A stretch of DNA of 41,055 nucleotides from Chlamydiales bacterium (GTDB lineage: Bacteria; Chlamydiota; Chlamydiia; Chlamydiales; VFKH01), in the NCBI GenBank assembly GCA_031292375.1, contig JARLHF010000070.1, positions 1 to 41,055 of the forward strand. Direction: 5' to 3'. The stretch's first letter is position 1. The number at the start of each line of letters is the position of its first letter. Below, piece after piece: positions 33,191 through 41,055 of the stretch. The notes under the pieces are model-generated. The model saw only the letters and a list, made by a program, of their open reading frames with translations. It ran no database searches and was not told the DNA's origin. The translations under genes were made by a program, and so were the position numbers.

Positions 33191-34756
33191 CTAAAGGATT
33201 CTCCAAGATCTTCCTTCTTTATTGATAAGCTCATCTGCAGCCTTTGGCCCCCATGTTCCAGCTTGATAATTGGGGTAGTCAGAAGGCGCGCTCTCTTTCC
33301 ATCTCTCTAGTATGGGAGTAAATAACTTCCATGAAGCTTCTACTTCATCTACTCTTGCAAAAAGAGTGCTTTCTCCGAGCATACAATCGCAGATAAGACG
33401 CTCATAAGCCTCTGGAGGGGCAACTCCAAAGTAGGAGTCGTAGCGAAAATCCATTTTGACAGGTTGAATGGGGCTGCTTGGTCCTGGGACTTTAGAATTA
33501 ATTTTCAGGGCGATGCCCTCGTTTGGCTGAATGCGCATGGTGAGAACATTATTTTCATTTTTGGATCCATTTTGTTGAAAAAGAACCCCCGGTATATCTT
33601 TAAAAGTGACAGCAATTTCTGTCGTTCTCTTGGGAAGGCGCTTACCGGCGCGTAAAAAGAAGGGGACTCCTACCCATCGCCAATTGTCAATGTAAAGCTG
33701 CAAAGCAACAAATGTTTCGATAGAGGATGTAGAAGATACATTTCCCTCTTCACGATATCCACAAACAGCTTTCCCGTCGATAAGTCCGGGTGCATACTGC
33801 CCACGAACGACATATTTACCAAAATTAGCCATATCAATAGGCCTTAAAGATTTTAAAACTTTTACTTTCTCATCACGAATAGCATCTGCATTTAAGCTTA
33901 CAGGTGGCTCCATGGCCATAAGAGCTAAGAGCTGCATCATGTGATTTTGTACGATGTCCCTTAATATGCCCGCTTCTTCAAAAAAATGCCCTCTTGAGCC
34001 AATTCCAAGTTCTTCTGCTACTGTAATTTGGACGTGATCGATATAGCGATTATTCCATATCGATTCAAATATTGAATTTGCAAAGCGAAAGACAAGTAAA
34101 TTTTGTACGGTTTCTTTACCTAGATAATGATCGATGCGATAAAGTTGATTTTCTGCTAAAGATTGCATGATGGAGTCTTGGAGCTCGATGCTGGATTGTA
34201 AATCATGGCCAAAGGGCTTTTCAATGATTACTCTGGACCACTTATCTTTCACTTCTTTTTCATCATAGATGAGACCATGTTTATGAAGCTTTTCAACGAC
34301 AAGAGGAAAGAAACTTGGTTGTATAGAGAGGTAGAAGACTCGATTACCCTTTGTTCCTAATTTTTGATCTAATTCTTCTAGTAATTTCTTAAGAGATTCA
34401 TAACCTGCATCATCATCAAATTCCGATTTGTGATAGTAGATTTGTTCTCCAAAAGTCGACCAGATTTTTTCATCTACAGGTTTTGTTCTAGAGAAGTTAT
34501 TTACAGCTTCATGCATCTCTTTTCTAAAAACATCATGAGTTTTTTCTCTTCTTGCAAAGCCAATGCAAGAAAAATGTGCAGGAAGCTGACCATCTAGTGC
34601 TAAGTTATAGAGTGCTGGCATAAGCTTTCTTGCTGTTAAATCTCCTGTTGCACCAAAGATAATAACGGCGCATGGCTCAGTAACCTTCGAGGTTTGAAAC
34701 GACTCTTGCAGGGGGTTTTTAAAAGTTGGCTCTTTCATATGCGCTAAGGCTCCCAT
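33191..34756 (-). CDS. zwf: Glucose-6-phosphate 1-dehydrogenase
   Basis: About 515-521 residues. NADP-binding FGATGDLTARKLMPALYNL, active-site RIDHYLGKETVQNLL, and EKPFGHD, all intact. Oxidises glucose 6-phosphate, giving NADPH. Start is either the ATG at 34756 or one six codons later (34738, MKEPTF) with GGGAG about 11 bp upstream. First gene of zwf-opcA-pgl. Confidence 0.97.
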   Translation of the reverse strand: MGALAHMKEPTFKNPLQESFQTSKVTEPCAVIIFGATGDLTARKLMPALYNLALDGQLPAHFSCIGFARREKTHDVFRKEMHEAVNNFSRTKPVDEKIWSTFGEQIYYHKSEFDDDAGYESLKKLLEELDQKLGTKGNRVFYLSIQPSFFPLVVEKLHKHGLIYDEKEVKDKWSRVIIEKPFGHDLQSSIELQDSIMQSLAENQLYRIDHYLGKETVQNLLVFRFANSIFESIWNNRYIDHVQITVAEELGIGSRGHFFEEAGILRDIVQNHMMQLLALMAMEPPVSLNADAIRDEKVKVLKSLRPIDMANFGKYVVRGQYAPGLIDGKAVCGYREEGNVSSTSSIETFVALQLYIDNWRWVGVPFFLRAGKRLPKRTTEIAVTFKDIPGVLFQQNGSKNENNVLTMRIQPNEGIALKINSKVPGPSSPIQPVKMDFRYDSYFGVAPPEAYERLICDCMLGESTLFARVDEVEASWKLFTPILERWKESAPSDYPNYQAGTWGPKAADELINKEGRSWRIL

Positions 34757-34794
34757 AAAATAATTAAACTTACGTGTTTGTGTATATACCTTCC

Positions 34795-34823
34795 TTGCAT
34801 ATTTAAAATCTAGTGTGTAAGAT
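34795..34823 (+). promoter_or_regulatory. Possible promoter very close to the hydrolase start
   Basis: TTGCAT (34795-34800), 17-bp spacer, TAAGAT (34818-34823), only 9 bp before the ATG at 34833. If used, the mRNA would be almost leaderless, matching the lack of a Shine-Dalgarno. Confidence 0.4.
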
Positions 34824-34832
34824 CCATATCTT

Positions 34833-35540
34833 ATGAACAGAGAAATTAAAACATACTATACAGGCGATTTGGAAGTGTTTGCCGTGCAAGGTCATGATCC
34901 TTATGGGCCGCATGTTGTTTTGCTTCACGGCTTTGGTGCAAATGCGCATGATTTATTATCGCTCAGCGAAATGGTCAACGCGCCTTCCAACACTACGTGG
35001 CTGTTTCCTAATGCACCGCATCTTGTTCCTTTTTCAGAGAGTTATATAGGAAGATCTTGGTTTTCTTTCGATATGGCGAAATTAGAAAATGCTATGAGAG
35101 CATCTCGCTACGATGAGCTTGCAGTGGGTGTGCCTCCTGATTTATCTTACGCAAGTGACCTTATCATTAAGCTTTTAAAAAAAATACCCGTTTCTCCTGG
35201 TAATATTGTAATAGGTGGCTTTAGCCAAGGAGCTATGCTTGCAACAGATGTTGCCTTGAAAATGCAAGAAAATCTTGCTGGCCTTGCGATCCTTTCTGGT
35301 AGTGTTATTAATGAAGCTGAGTGGAAAAGTCATGCATTGAGACATAAAGGTCTTCATTTTTTTCAATCCCATGGCGATGAAGATACAATTTTAAGCATAG
35401 ATCTTGCTAAGAGGTTAGAAAGTTTGTTTAAGGACTCAGGATTACTTGGGGCATTACAAGTCTTTCAAGATGGCCATACAATACCAGAAGAAGTACTAAC
35501 TTCTTTTGGGGAATTTTTGTCTAAGCAACTGAACTTATAA
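34833..35540 (+). CDS. Alpha/beta hydrolase, phospholipase/carboxylesterase (acyl-protein thioesterase-like)
   Basis: 235 residues. Oxyanion HG motif VVLLHGFGANAHD (28-40), nucleophile Ser131 in GGFSQGAM, acid Asp184 in SHGDEDTI, base His215 in FQDGHTIP. No signal peptide, so cytoplasmic. The family hydrolyses short acyl esters, lysophospholipids or thioesters; substrate cannot be told. No Shine-Dalgarno is evident. Followed after 3 bp by the DUF2937 gene. Confidence 0.92.
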   Translation: MNREIKTYYTGDLEVFAVQGHDPYGPHVVLLHGFGANAHDLLSLSEMVNAPSNTTWLFPNAPHLVPFSESYIGRSWFSFDMAKLENAMRASRYDELAVGVPPDLSYASDLIIKLLKKIPVSPGNIVIGGFSQGAMLATDVALKMQENLAGLAILSGSVINEAEWKSHALRHKGLHFFQSHGDEDTILSIDLAKRLESLFKDSGLLGALQVFQDGHTIPEEVLTSFGEFLSKQLNL

Positions 35541-35543
35541 GTT

Positions 35544-36050
35544 ATGATTTCTTGGTTGAACAAAATGTGTGATCGCTTATTTTCTTTAGTAGGAGCACTT
35601 CTTTTCATGCAAATTCCTCAGTTTATGCAGCAGTACACCTATCTTCTTCAGGGCCATGTTTCAGAATTACATATTCAGGTAAAACAGATAGAACAGGTGG
35701 CTAAAGTAAGCCATAAATCATTAGGGGAATATATTCAAAAATTTGTCTCTAGCAACGATATAGATTTTTCCTCTCAAGGTGTTTTGCTTCAAAAGCTTGT
35801 TGAAAGAATGCAAGAGATGACAAGTTCACTTAAAAGCCTGCAAGAAGCATCTATTTGGGCTAAACCCTTCATTTTTTTTAAACAGATTGATTTGGGGATT
35901 TTTAATGAAACTCTTGCAGCCTTTAGGCTAGGAGTTTATTTATCCCTTGAAAGTCTAGTGTATATGCTTGTAGGCCTTTGTTTTGGTTATTTTTTCTATA
36001 CAGGACTTTCAAGAATATTTCGAAAAAACAAACATAAGGAAAATGTATGA
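35544..36050 (+). CDS. DUF2937 membrane protein
   Basis: 168 residues. An N-terminal hydrophobic segment (about 12-30, containing MQIPQFMQQY as in DUF2937), a central helical periplasmic or cytoplasmic part (about 35-115), and a C-terminal membrane helix (about 135-155) with a basic end. Function unknown. Overlaps tpx by ATGA. Confidence 0.8.
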   Translation: MISWLNKMCDRLFSLVGALLFMQIPQFMQQYTYLLQGHVSELHIQVKQIEQVAKVSHKSLGEYIQKFVSSNDIDFSSQGVLLQKLVERMQEMTSSLKSLQEASIWAKPFIFFKQIDLGIFNETLAAFRLGVYLSLESLVYMLVGLCFGYFFYTGLSRIFRKNKHKENV

Positions 36051-36562
36051 CAACAGAAAATATGAGAAAAGGAGTGGCTACTTTTAAAGGTGCTCCCTTA
36101 ACGCTTCTTGGTAAAGAAATTAAAGTAGGAGAAGATGCTCCAGAGTTTAAATTGACCTCTAATGATATGCAAGATGTCTCTTTAGAGGCCTTTAAGGGAA
36201 AAACGCTTGTACTTAGCGTTGTGCCCTCTCTAGACACAGAAGTGTGTAGCATTCAATCAAAGCGTTTCAACGATGAAGCAAAGAAATTGCCTTCCAATAT
36301 AGTTGTAGTTGGGGTGAGTGTGGATTTGCCTTTTGCGCAGGCTAGATGGGTGAAAGAAGGGCATTGCACTACAATTCAAATGCTTTCAGACTATAAGGAA
36401 AGAAGCTTTGGCAGGTCTTATGGCGTACTTATTGATGAGCTTAAGCTTCTTGCTAGATCTATTTTTATTATAGGGCCAGACAAAAAAGTGCACTATGTTG
36501 AATATGTCAAGGAAGTCACAAACTACCCTGACTATGACAAAGCCCTAAAAGCATTGCTTTAA
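36047..36562 (+). CDS. tpx: Thiol peroxidase
   Basis: 171 residues. Peroxidatic cysteine Cys67 in VVPSLDTEVCSIQSKRFN, and VDLPFAQARW of the Tpx family. The usual resolving cysteine sits directly after the Q-x-R-[FW] motif; here that position is Val102 and the only other cysteine nearby is Cys107 (EGHCTT), five residues later. Detoxifies hydroperoxides with thioredoxin. Start could also be Met6. Confidence 0.95.
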   Translation: MTTENMRKGVATFKGAPLTLLGKEIKVGEDAPEFKLTSNDMQDVSLEAFKGKTLVLSVVPSLDTEVCSIQSKRFNDEAKKLPSNIVVVGVSVDLPFAQARWVKEGHCTTIQMLSDYKERSFGRSYGVLIDELKLLARSIFIIGPDKKVHYVEYVKEVTNYPDYDKALKALL

Positions 36563-36570
36563 ACTTAAAG

Positions 36571-36634
36571 CGACTATTTTGCACTAGAATTGAAAAAAGT
36601 CTTGACTTTTTTCAATTCTAGTGCAAAATAGTCG
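36571..36634. repeat. Perfect 30-bp inverted repeat with 4-base loop
   Basis: Left arm 36571-36600, loop CTTG, right arm 36605-36634; all 30 positions pair. It fills the gap between tpx and the DUF4143 ATPase gene and ends 3 bp before that gene's ATG. Poorly like a normal terminator because the T-run is internal. Confidence 0.97.
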
Positions 36635-36637
36635 ACT

Positions 36638-37759
36638 ATGGAAAGAGCACAAAAACAAGCAATTATTCAAGATTTAAGTAAAAAAATGGTTCTTCTTGCA
36701 GGTCCTCGGCAGGCAGGCAAGACCACCCTTGCAAAGTCGATCGCAAAGGAATTTAGTTCCTCTCTTTATCTCTCTTTCGATCGGTTAGCAGATCGAAAAA
36801 TTATTCAAGAAGAGTCTTGGCTTCCTTCTGTTGAACTTCTTATACTTGATGAAATTCATAAAATGAATGATTGGAAGAACTATCTAAAAGGTGTTTTTGA
36901 TACAAAGCCCTCCCATCAAAAAATATTAGTCACAGGAAGTGCAAGATTGGAAATCTTTAACCAAGTAGGGGACTCTCTTGCTGGTAGATTTTTTCTTCAT
37001 CGTCTTATGCCTCTTTCTCCTGCAGAGTGTGAAAAAATGAATGTCCCATACTCTGTTGATCATTTTCTTGAAAGAGGAGCATTTCCAGAACCCTTTTTTG
37101 CCAAATCACTCATTGATGCAAATAGATGGCGTTTACAGTATACAGATAGTTTATTAAGACAAGACGTGCTTGATTTCGAAAATATCCATAACATTAAAGC
37201 CATTCAACTAGTCTTTGAACTTTTACGAGAGAGGGTAGGCTCTCCTGTTTCGTACTCTTCGATTGCAGAAGATGCTCATATCTCTTCAACTACAGTTAAA
37301 AAGTATATTCAGATCTTAGAGGCTCTTTATATAATCTTTCTAGTAACGCCTTTTTCTAATAATATCGCAAGAAGTTTGCTTAAAGAGCCAAAAATTTACT
37401 TTTTTGATACAGGTCTTGTCAAAAAAGATCCAAGAGCGCATTTTGAAAATTTTATTGCAGGATGTCTTCTCAAGCATGTTTTTGGTAAAATTGACTATCT
37501 AGCTGAAAGCTATTCTCTTCAATATTTGCAAACCAAAGATAAACATGAAGTTGATTTTGCTCTCATCAAAGATAAAGAAGTTGAGAAAATTATTGAGGTC
37601 AAACAATCTGATCCAACGCCAACAGCTGGTCTTCGTTACTTTCATGAAAAATATGATCTTCCAGCTCTTCAGGTCCTCAAAAACTTAAAAAGAGAGAAGC
37701 TTGAAGGATCAATTGAAGTTGTAGAGGCAAGAAATTTCCTCAAATCGCTTTTTCTTTAA
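36638..37759 (+). CDS. AAA-family ATPase with DUF4143 domain (second copy)
   Basis: 373 residues. Walker A GPRQAGKTTLAKS (about 23-35), Walker B ELLILDEIHKM, ILVTGSARL, then a winged-helix segment (SYSSIAEDAHISSTTVKKYI) and DUF4143 with a PD-(D/E)xK-like H-E-V-D-F...I-I-E-V-K. Only distantly like the copy at 19079-20239, so not a recent duplicate. No Shine-Dalgarno; the perfect hairpin occupies that space. The last four bases overlap the convergent GGQ gene. Confidence 0.92.
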   Translation: MERAQKQAIIQDLSKKMVLLAGPRQAGKTTLAKSIAKEFSSSLYLSFDRLADRKIIQEESWLPSVELLILDEIHKMNDWKNYLKGVFDTKPSHQKILVTGSARLEIFNQVGDSLAGRFFLHRLMPLSPAECEKMNVPYSVDHFLERGAFPEPFFAKSLIDANRWRLQYTDSLLRQDVLDFENIHNIKAIQLVFELLRERVGSPVSYSSIAEDAHISSTTVKKYIQILEALYIIFLVTPFSNNIARSLLKEPKIYFFDTGLVKKDPRAHFENFIAGCLLKHVFGKIDYLAESYSLQYLQTKDKHEVDFALIKDKEVEKIIEVKQSDPTPTAGLRYFHEKYDLPALQVLKNLKREKLEGSIEVVEARNFLKSLFL

Positions 37760-38094
37760 GATTGAGATGAGCGTCTGGTTCTTCTTTTCTTTTGCTTTTG
37801 AATTTTTTCTTGTTGCTTTTGACGGTCGTTTTTTTTGTTGTTAATCAAACTATCGTAAAGCTCACACAGAGTTCTTCTCGCAAAAAAGCGGTTTAACTCT
37901 CTTGATCGATCTTGTTGGCATTTGACTTCAAGACCTGTGGGAATGTGTTTTAAATAGACGCAAGAAGAGGTTTTGTTGATTTTTTGGCCGCCACTGCCAG
38001 ATCCTAAAACAAATTTTTCAAGAAGGTCGGACTCATCAATACCAAGAGACTTCATCCTCTCTTCTAGCTCTTTTAGCTTCTCTTCTCGTATCAT
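37756..38094 (-). CDS. GGQ-motif peptide-chain-release-factor-like protein
   Basis: 112 residues. Domain 3 of class I release factors only: GSGSGGQKINKTSSCVYLKH with GGQ at 35-37, then HIPTGLEVKCQQDRSRELNR, followed by a Lys/Arg/Gln-rich tail (about 85-112). No codon-recognition domain, so it probably rescues stalled ribosomes like ArfB/YaeJ or mitochondrial C12orf65. A basic tail of this type enters the empty mRNA channel in ArfB. Confidence 0.92.
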   Translation of the reverse strand: MIREEKLKELEERMKSLGIDESDLLEKFVLGSGSGGQKINKTSSCVYLKHIPTGLEVKCQQDRSRELNRFFARRTLCELYDSLINNKKNDRQKQQEKIQKQKKRRTRRSSQS

Positions 38095-38147
38095 ACGTGC
38101 TTAATTTGTCCTTTTTGCGTACTCAATCTTAGGGATCTTCTGGCAAC

Positions 38148-38209
38148 TTTTCAATCTTTTTTGCTCGTTCATAGTTTTTGAATATGAACTTTATAAAAAT
38201 GATTGAAAA
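38148..38209. promoter_or_regulatory. Nested inverted repeats in the metG leader
   Basis: Outer arms TTTTCAATC (38148-38156) and GATTGAAAA (38201-38209); inner arms GTTCATA (38167-38173) and TATGAAC (38183-38189). All perfect. They lie 57 bp before the metG ATG and could fold as a leader RNA or serve as a protein site. Confidence 0.4.
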
Positions 38210-38265
38210 TTTATCCAGAATCCCCTCTAATCTTGCATAATTTAAAACTCAAAACTCAGGTTATT

Positions 38266-40317
38266 ATGAAAGAAAGAGTGCTCATCACATCAGCGCTTCC
38301 TTATGCGAATGGTCCCTTGCATTTTGGACACATTGCAGGAGCATATCTTCCTGCAGACTGTTATGCTCGCTTTCAGCGCCTAGTGGGCAATGATGTACTG
38401 TTTGTTTGTGGATCAGATGAATATGGCGTTGCAATTAGTATGAGTGCCGAACTTGCAGGACGCACTCCTAAAGAACATGTGGCTATTTTTCATGAGATAA
38501 ATAAATCTTTATTTGAAAAGCTTCAAATATCTTTTAATCACTTTTCCAGAACAACATGGGATGCTCATAAAATTTCAACGGTTCAATATTTTCAAGACCT
38601 TCTTGCAAATGGCTATATTGAAGAGCGTATTACCAACCAGCTTTATTCTGAAAAAGATCAAAAATTCTTGGCCGATCGCTATGTTGTTGGTACATGTCCT
38701 CGCTGTGGATATGAGGAAGCAAGAGGGGATGAATGCCAAAAATGTGCTGCAAGCTATGATGCAACTGACTTGAAAAATCCACGCTCAAAACTTACGAATG
38801 CACCGCTTGTTTTAAAACAGACCAAGCATTGGTTTTTACTTCTCGACAAATTCCAAGATAAAGTTAACGCATGGCTTGATACAAAAAAATGGAAGGCTAA
38901 TGTCTTACAATTTGCAAAAAATTATAGTGAAAAGCTGCATCCACGCGCCATTACAAGGGATTCAAACTGGGGTATTCCGGTACCTTTACCAGATGCTGAT
39001 GGCAAAGTTCTCTACGTATGGTTCGATGCGCCCATTGGTTATATTTCAGCTTCTATGGACTGGGCAGAGCATTCTGGAGATAGGGATAAATGGAAGGAAT
39101 ACTGGTGCAATCCGGATACAAAACTTGTTCAGTTTATTGGAAAAGATAACATTCCTTTTCATGCAGTTATTTTTCCTGCTATGACGATGGGACAAAACAA
39201 GCCCTATAAGCTTGTAGATGAGCTTCCTGCCAATGAGTTTTATAACTTGGAAGGAAGACAATTTAGCAAATCAGAGGGCTGGTATATCGATTTAGAAGAT
39301 TTTTTCTCTAAATATTCTGTGGATCAAATTCGCTATACTATTGCTGCTAATGCCCCTGAAAATGCTGATTCAGAGTTTACTTGGAAAGACTTTCAGTCGC
39401 GCTCTAATGCTGAACTACTGGGTAAATATGGTAATTTTGCAAATCGTGTGCTCGTTTTTGCAAAAACGCATTTGGCATCGTGCGTTCCTAAGCTGGAAGC
39501 TCCATTAGAGATCGATTTGAAATTTTTAGCAGATATGCAAGAACTCGCTTTAGAGGCATATGAGAGCTTTAATCATTTTAAAGTAAGAAGATCTGCTCAA
39601 ATTGTTATGGAAATGGCTCAGCTTGGAAATATTTATTTTGATGCGAAAAAACCCTGGCAGGAAGCAAAGCTTGAAGACAAAAATAAAGTTAATCTTACAA
39701 TTGCATGTTGCATTGAATGTTTAAAAACACTTGCGCTTATTTCATGGCCAATTATTCCGGGTACCGCTGAAAAACTTTGGAAGATGCTTGGATATAAAAA
39801 GCCTTTGCTAGAACTTGGCTGGCAGCAAGTGGTAGGTGAGAGAGCTCCTGTGGCTCAACTACTTTTGGAACCAGAAATTTTATTTAAAAAAATCGAAGAT
39901 TCTCAAATTGCTGAAGAGGTCAAAGCATTGCAAGAAAGATCTGCTAAACAAAATGTAGATGTTGCCAAAGAGGCAAAAACATATGCTCCACTAAAGGTAG
40001 CCATCGATATAGATCTATTTGGACAAATTGACTTGAGAGTAGGGCTTATTTTGGAAGCAACTCCTGTGCCAAAAAGCAAGAAATTACTTCAATTAAAGGT
40101 GGATCTTGGTTTTGAAGTAAGGACTATTGTTTCGGGTATTAGTAATTTCTATAAAGGCGAAGAGATTATTGGGAAAAAAGTCATTGTTGTTGCCAATTTA
40201 AAGCCTGTAACTCTCATGGGAGTAGAAAGTCATGGCATGATTTTAGCAGCAAGTCATGATAAAAAACTAGAGCTTGCAACTATTCTTGAAATGGTGCCAG
40301 GTTCAATAATTAACTAA
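38266..40317 (+). CDS. metG: Methionyl-tRNA synthetase
   Basis: 683 residues from the ATG at 38266; the frame opens at a TTG (38203) but CAGG before the inner ATG and the N-terminus MKERVLITSALPYANGP favour it. HIGH-type motif HFGH; zinc knuckle CPRCGYEEARGDECQKC (about 144-160); KMSKS-type loop reads QFSKS (about 331-335), lacking the first lysine; anticodon-binding helical domain; C-terminal tRNA-binding OB domain (about 588-683, DLRVGLILEATPVPKSKKLL). Charges tRNA-Met; both tRNA-Met genes lie 11 kb away. Confidence 0.97.
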   Translation: MKERVLITSALPYANGPLHFGHIAGAYLPADCYARFQRLVGNDVLFVCGSDEYGVAISMSAELAGRTPKEHVAIFHEINKSLFEKLQISFNHFSRTTWDAHKISTVQYFQDLLANGYIEERITNQLYSEKDQKFLADRYVVGTCPRCGYEEARGDECQKCAASYDATDLKNPRSKLTNAPLVLKQTKHWFLLLDKFQDKVNAWLDTKKWKANVLQFAKNYSEKLHPRAITRDSNWGIPVPLPDADGKVLYVWFDAPIGYISASMDWAEHSGDRDKWKEYWCNPDTKLVQFIGKDNIPFHAVIFPAMTMGQNKPYKLVDELPANEFYNLEGRQFSKSEGWYIDLEDFFSKYSVDQIRYTIAANAPENADSEFTWKDFQSRSNAELLGKYGNFANRVLVFAKTHLASCVPKLEAPLEIDLKFLADMQELALEAYESFNHFKVRRSAQIVMEMAQLGNIYFDAKKPWQEAKLEDKNKVNLTIACCIECLKTLALISWPIIPGTAEKLWKMLGYKKPLLELGWQQVVGERAPVAQLLLEPEILFKKIEDSQIAEEVKALQERSAKQNVDVAKEAKTYAPLKVAIDIDLFGQIDLRVGLILEATPVPKSKKLLQLKVDLGFEVRTIVSGISNFYKGEEIIGKKVIVVANLKPVTLMGVESHGMILAASHDKKLELATILEMVPGSIIN

Positions 40318-40390
40318 TCAATCGATTAATCTTTATTTAATCTTTATATAAAAAATATATAATGGATTATTGTTTGTTTGATGAGTAATT

Positions 40391-40897
40391 ATGAATATTA
40401 ATTCTGCTATTAATTTTGAGCGATTTTCAGAAGGCGCTATCATGCCCTTTGGTGGTAGCGATATAATTCCGGATAACACAAGCCTTAGTGATTGTTTTGC
40501 ATATACAATGCAAAAAGGACTTCATGCGAGTGAGCGTTGGCATCTTTTATGGCTTTATCCACTAACTCAGTGTATAAATGGTATAATGGTTGCATGGCAT
40601 GTATGTGCTTTTGCCGTAAATACAATAGCTGCGAGCGTTTTTGCTCTATCTGCATGTTTTGCAAGTGGTAAGCCTTATGAAGAAGGAGTCGTTGGTACTG
40701 CTCGTTGCCCTGCGTATGATAAAGACCCTATTCACTGGAGTTCAAACAGAGAAGGATGGGTTATAGCGGCAAAGGTAAATCTAGAAGTGGCTGTTGCAGG
40801 TCTTTTATATGCTTGCATACTTGTGCTCAGAGTGGTTATTCCAACATTAGGTCTTGGTATGGTAGGTCCTTGTGATCAGGTTCCAGAGCCAGCATAA
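40391..40897 (+). CDS. Small uncharacterised membrane-associated protein
   Basis: 168 residues. Two hydrophobic segments: about 50-85 (IMVAWHVCAFAVNTIAASVF) and about 130-155 (VAVAGLLYACILVLRVVIPT), giving a bilobed arrangement resembling chlamydial inclusion-membrane proteins, though those normally have a tighter pair of helices. Two to three cysteines lie between. Not recognised. Upstream DNA is extremely AT-rich, and the Shine-Dalgarno is poor (GATGAG, 7 bp). Confidence 0.65.
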   Translation: MNINSAINFERFSEGAIMPFGGSDIIPDNTSLSDCFAYTMQKGLHASERWHLLWLYPLTQCINGIMVAWHVCAFAVNTIAASVFALSACFASGKPYEEGVVGTARCPAYDKDPIHWSSNREGWVIAAKVNLEVAVAGLLYACILVLRVVIPTLGLGMVGPCDQVPEPA

Positions 40898-40974
40898 GAC
40901 TGAATTGCTTTAATAGACTTCTTGCGTAATTACATTTGCTTGTTAAAATTGTCTTTTTTGACATCTTTATCGTT

Positions 40975-41014
40975 AAATTTTTCAACCATATGCTCACATA
41001 TGCTTGAAAAATTT
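40975..41014. terminator. 18-bp inverted repeat with one mismatch
   Basis: Arms 40975-40992 and 40997-41014 (AAATTTTTCAACCATATG and complement with a single C-C mismatch), 4-base loop. Between 40898 and the window end nothing else is seen. Likely a terminator or a dispersed palindrome. Confidence 0.55.
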
Positions 41015-41055
41015 ATCAATAAATCTACTCAAAAAATTTCAATTTTTCTAAGCAA

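Noticed and set aside
19079-37759. The two DUF4143 ATPases as a recent gene duplication or ends of one mobile element
   Set aside because: The proteins align only at motif level and face opposite directions without shared flanking repeats.

Overview
The window is AT-rich bacterial DNA packed with genes on both strands. The content points to a Chlamydiota genome, most likely an amoeba- or arthropod-associated (environmental) chlamydia and not Chlamydia itself. Ordinary genes with a chlamydial flavour (ssb-pepA, yicC-gmk-omega, zwf-opcA-pgl, hemL, a UPF0301/YqgE gene, metG) alternate with genes encoding eukaryote-like domains. These include a BTB/POZ-ankyrin protein, a poly(ADP-ribose) glycohydrolase-type macrodomain protein with a polyproline tract, a USP-type (C19) ubiquitin hydrolase and a heme-oxygenase-fold protein. 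A helical-repeat protein resembling PPR/TPR proteins may also belong here. That mix is typical of obligate intracellular bacteria that manipulate a protist host. The phylum call is inference from gene content; no rRNA is present.

Layout. 1-0.54 kb: 3' part of a gene built of 138-bp tandem repeats, overlapping tail to tail with a DAHP synthase gene (0.5-1.6 kb). 1.66-4.6 kb: two unrecognised proteins. 4.76-6.1 kb: helical-repeat protein. 6.2-9.7 kb: minus-strand operon mlaE-mlaF-mlaD-yqgE (lipid transport to or from the outer membrane). 9.7-15.4 kb: a small gene, then a plus-strand operon hemL-NfeD(long)-NfeD(short)-floA-small membrane protein-yggS, with several ATGA-type overlaps. 15.4-19 kb: two putative effectors, PARG-like and BTB-ankyrin, separated by a palindromic repeat array. 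19.1-20.2 kb: AAA/DUF4143 ATPase. 20.4-22.4 kb: ssb-pepA. 22.4-24.1 kb: yicC-gmk-rpoZ. 24.3-26.2 kb: heme-oxygenase-like gene plus a DUF2156 gene. 26.2-27.0 kb: prmA. 27.17-27.32 kb: initiator and elongator tRNA-Met. 27.3-28.5 kb: a scar bounded by a 47-bp direct repeat of the tRNA-Met 3' half, holding a DUF2442 gene and a decapitated DUF4160 gene. 28.7-29.5 kb: LuxR-type regulator. 29.6-34.8 kb: zwf-opcA-pgl followed after 12 bp by the USP-type gene. 34.8-36.6 kb: hydrolase, DUF2937, thiol peroxidase. 36.6-37.8 kb: second DUF4143 ATPase behind a perfect 30-bp hairpin. 37.8-40.3 kb: GGQ release-factor-like protein and metG. 40.4-40.9 kb: small membrane protein.

How the genes may work together. 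The housekeeping operons cover envelope lipid transport (Mla), membrane microdomains (NfeD/flotillin), the oxidative pentose phosphate branch, nucleotide and tRNA metabolism, and tetrapyrrole and aromatic precursors. The eukaryote-like proteins address three host signalling currencies: ubiquitin ligation (BTB, a Cul3-adaptor fold), ubiquitin removal (USP) and ADP-ribosylation (PARG). None is proven to be secreted from sequence alone. Two palindromic element families and a tRNA-linked scar show that the spaces around these accessory genes are recombination-prone.
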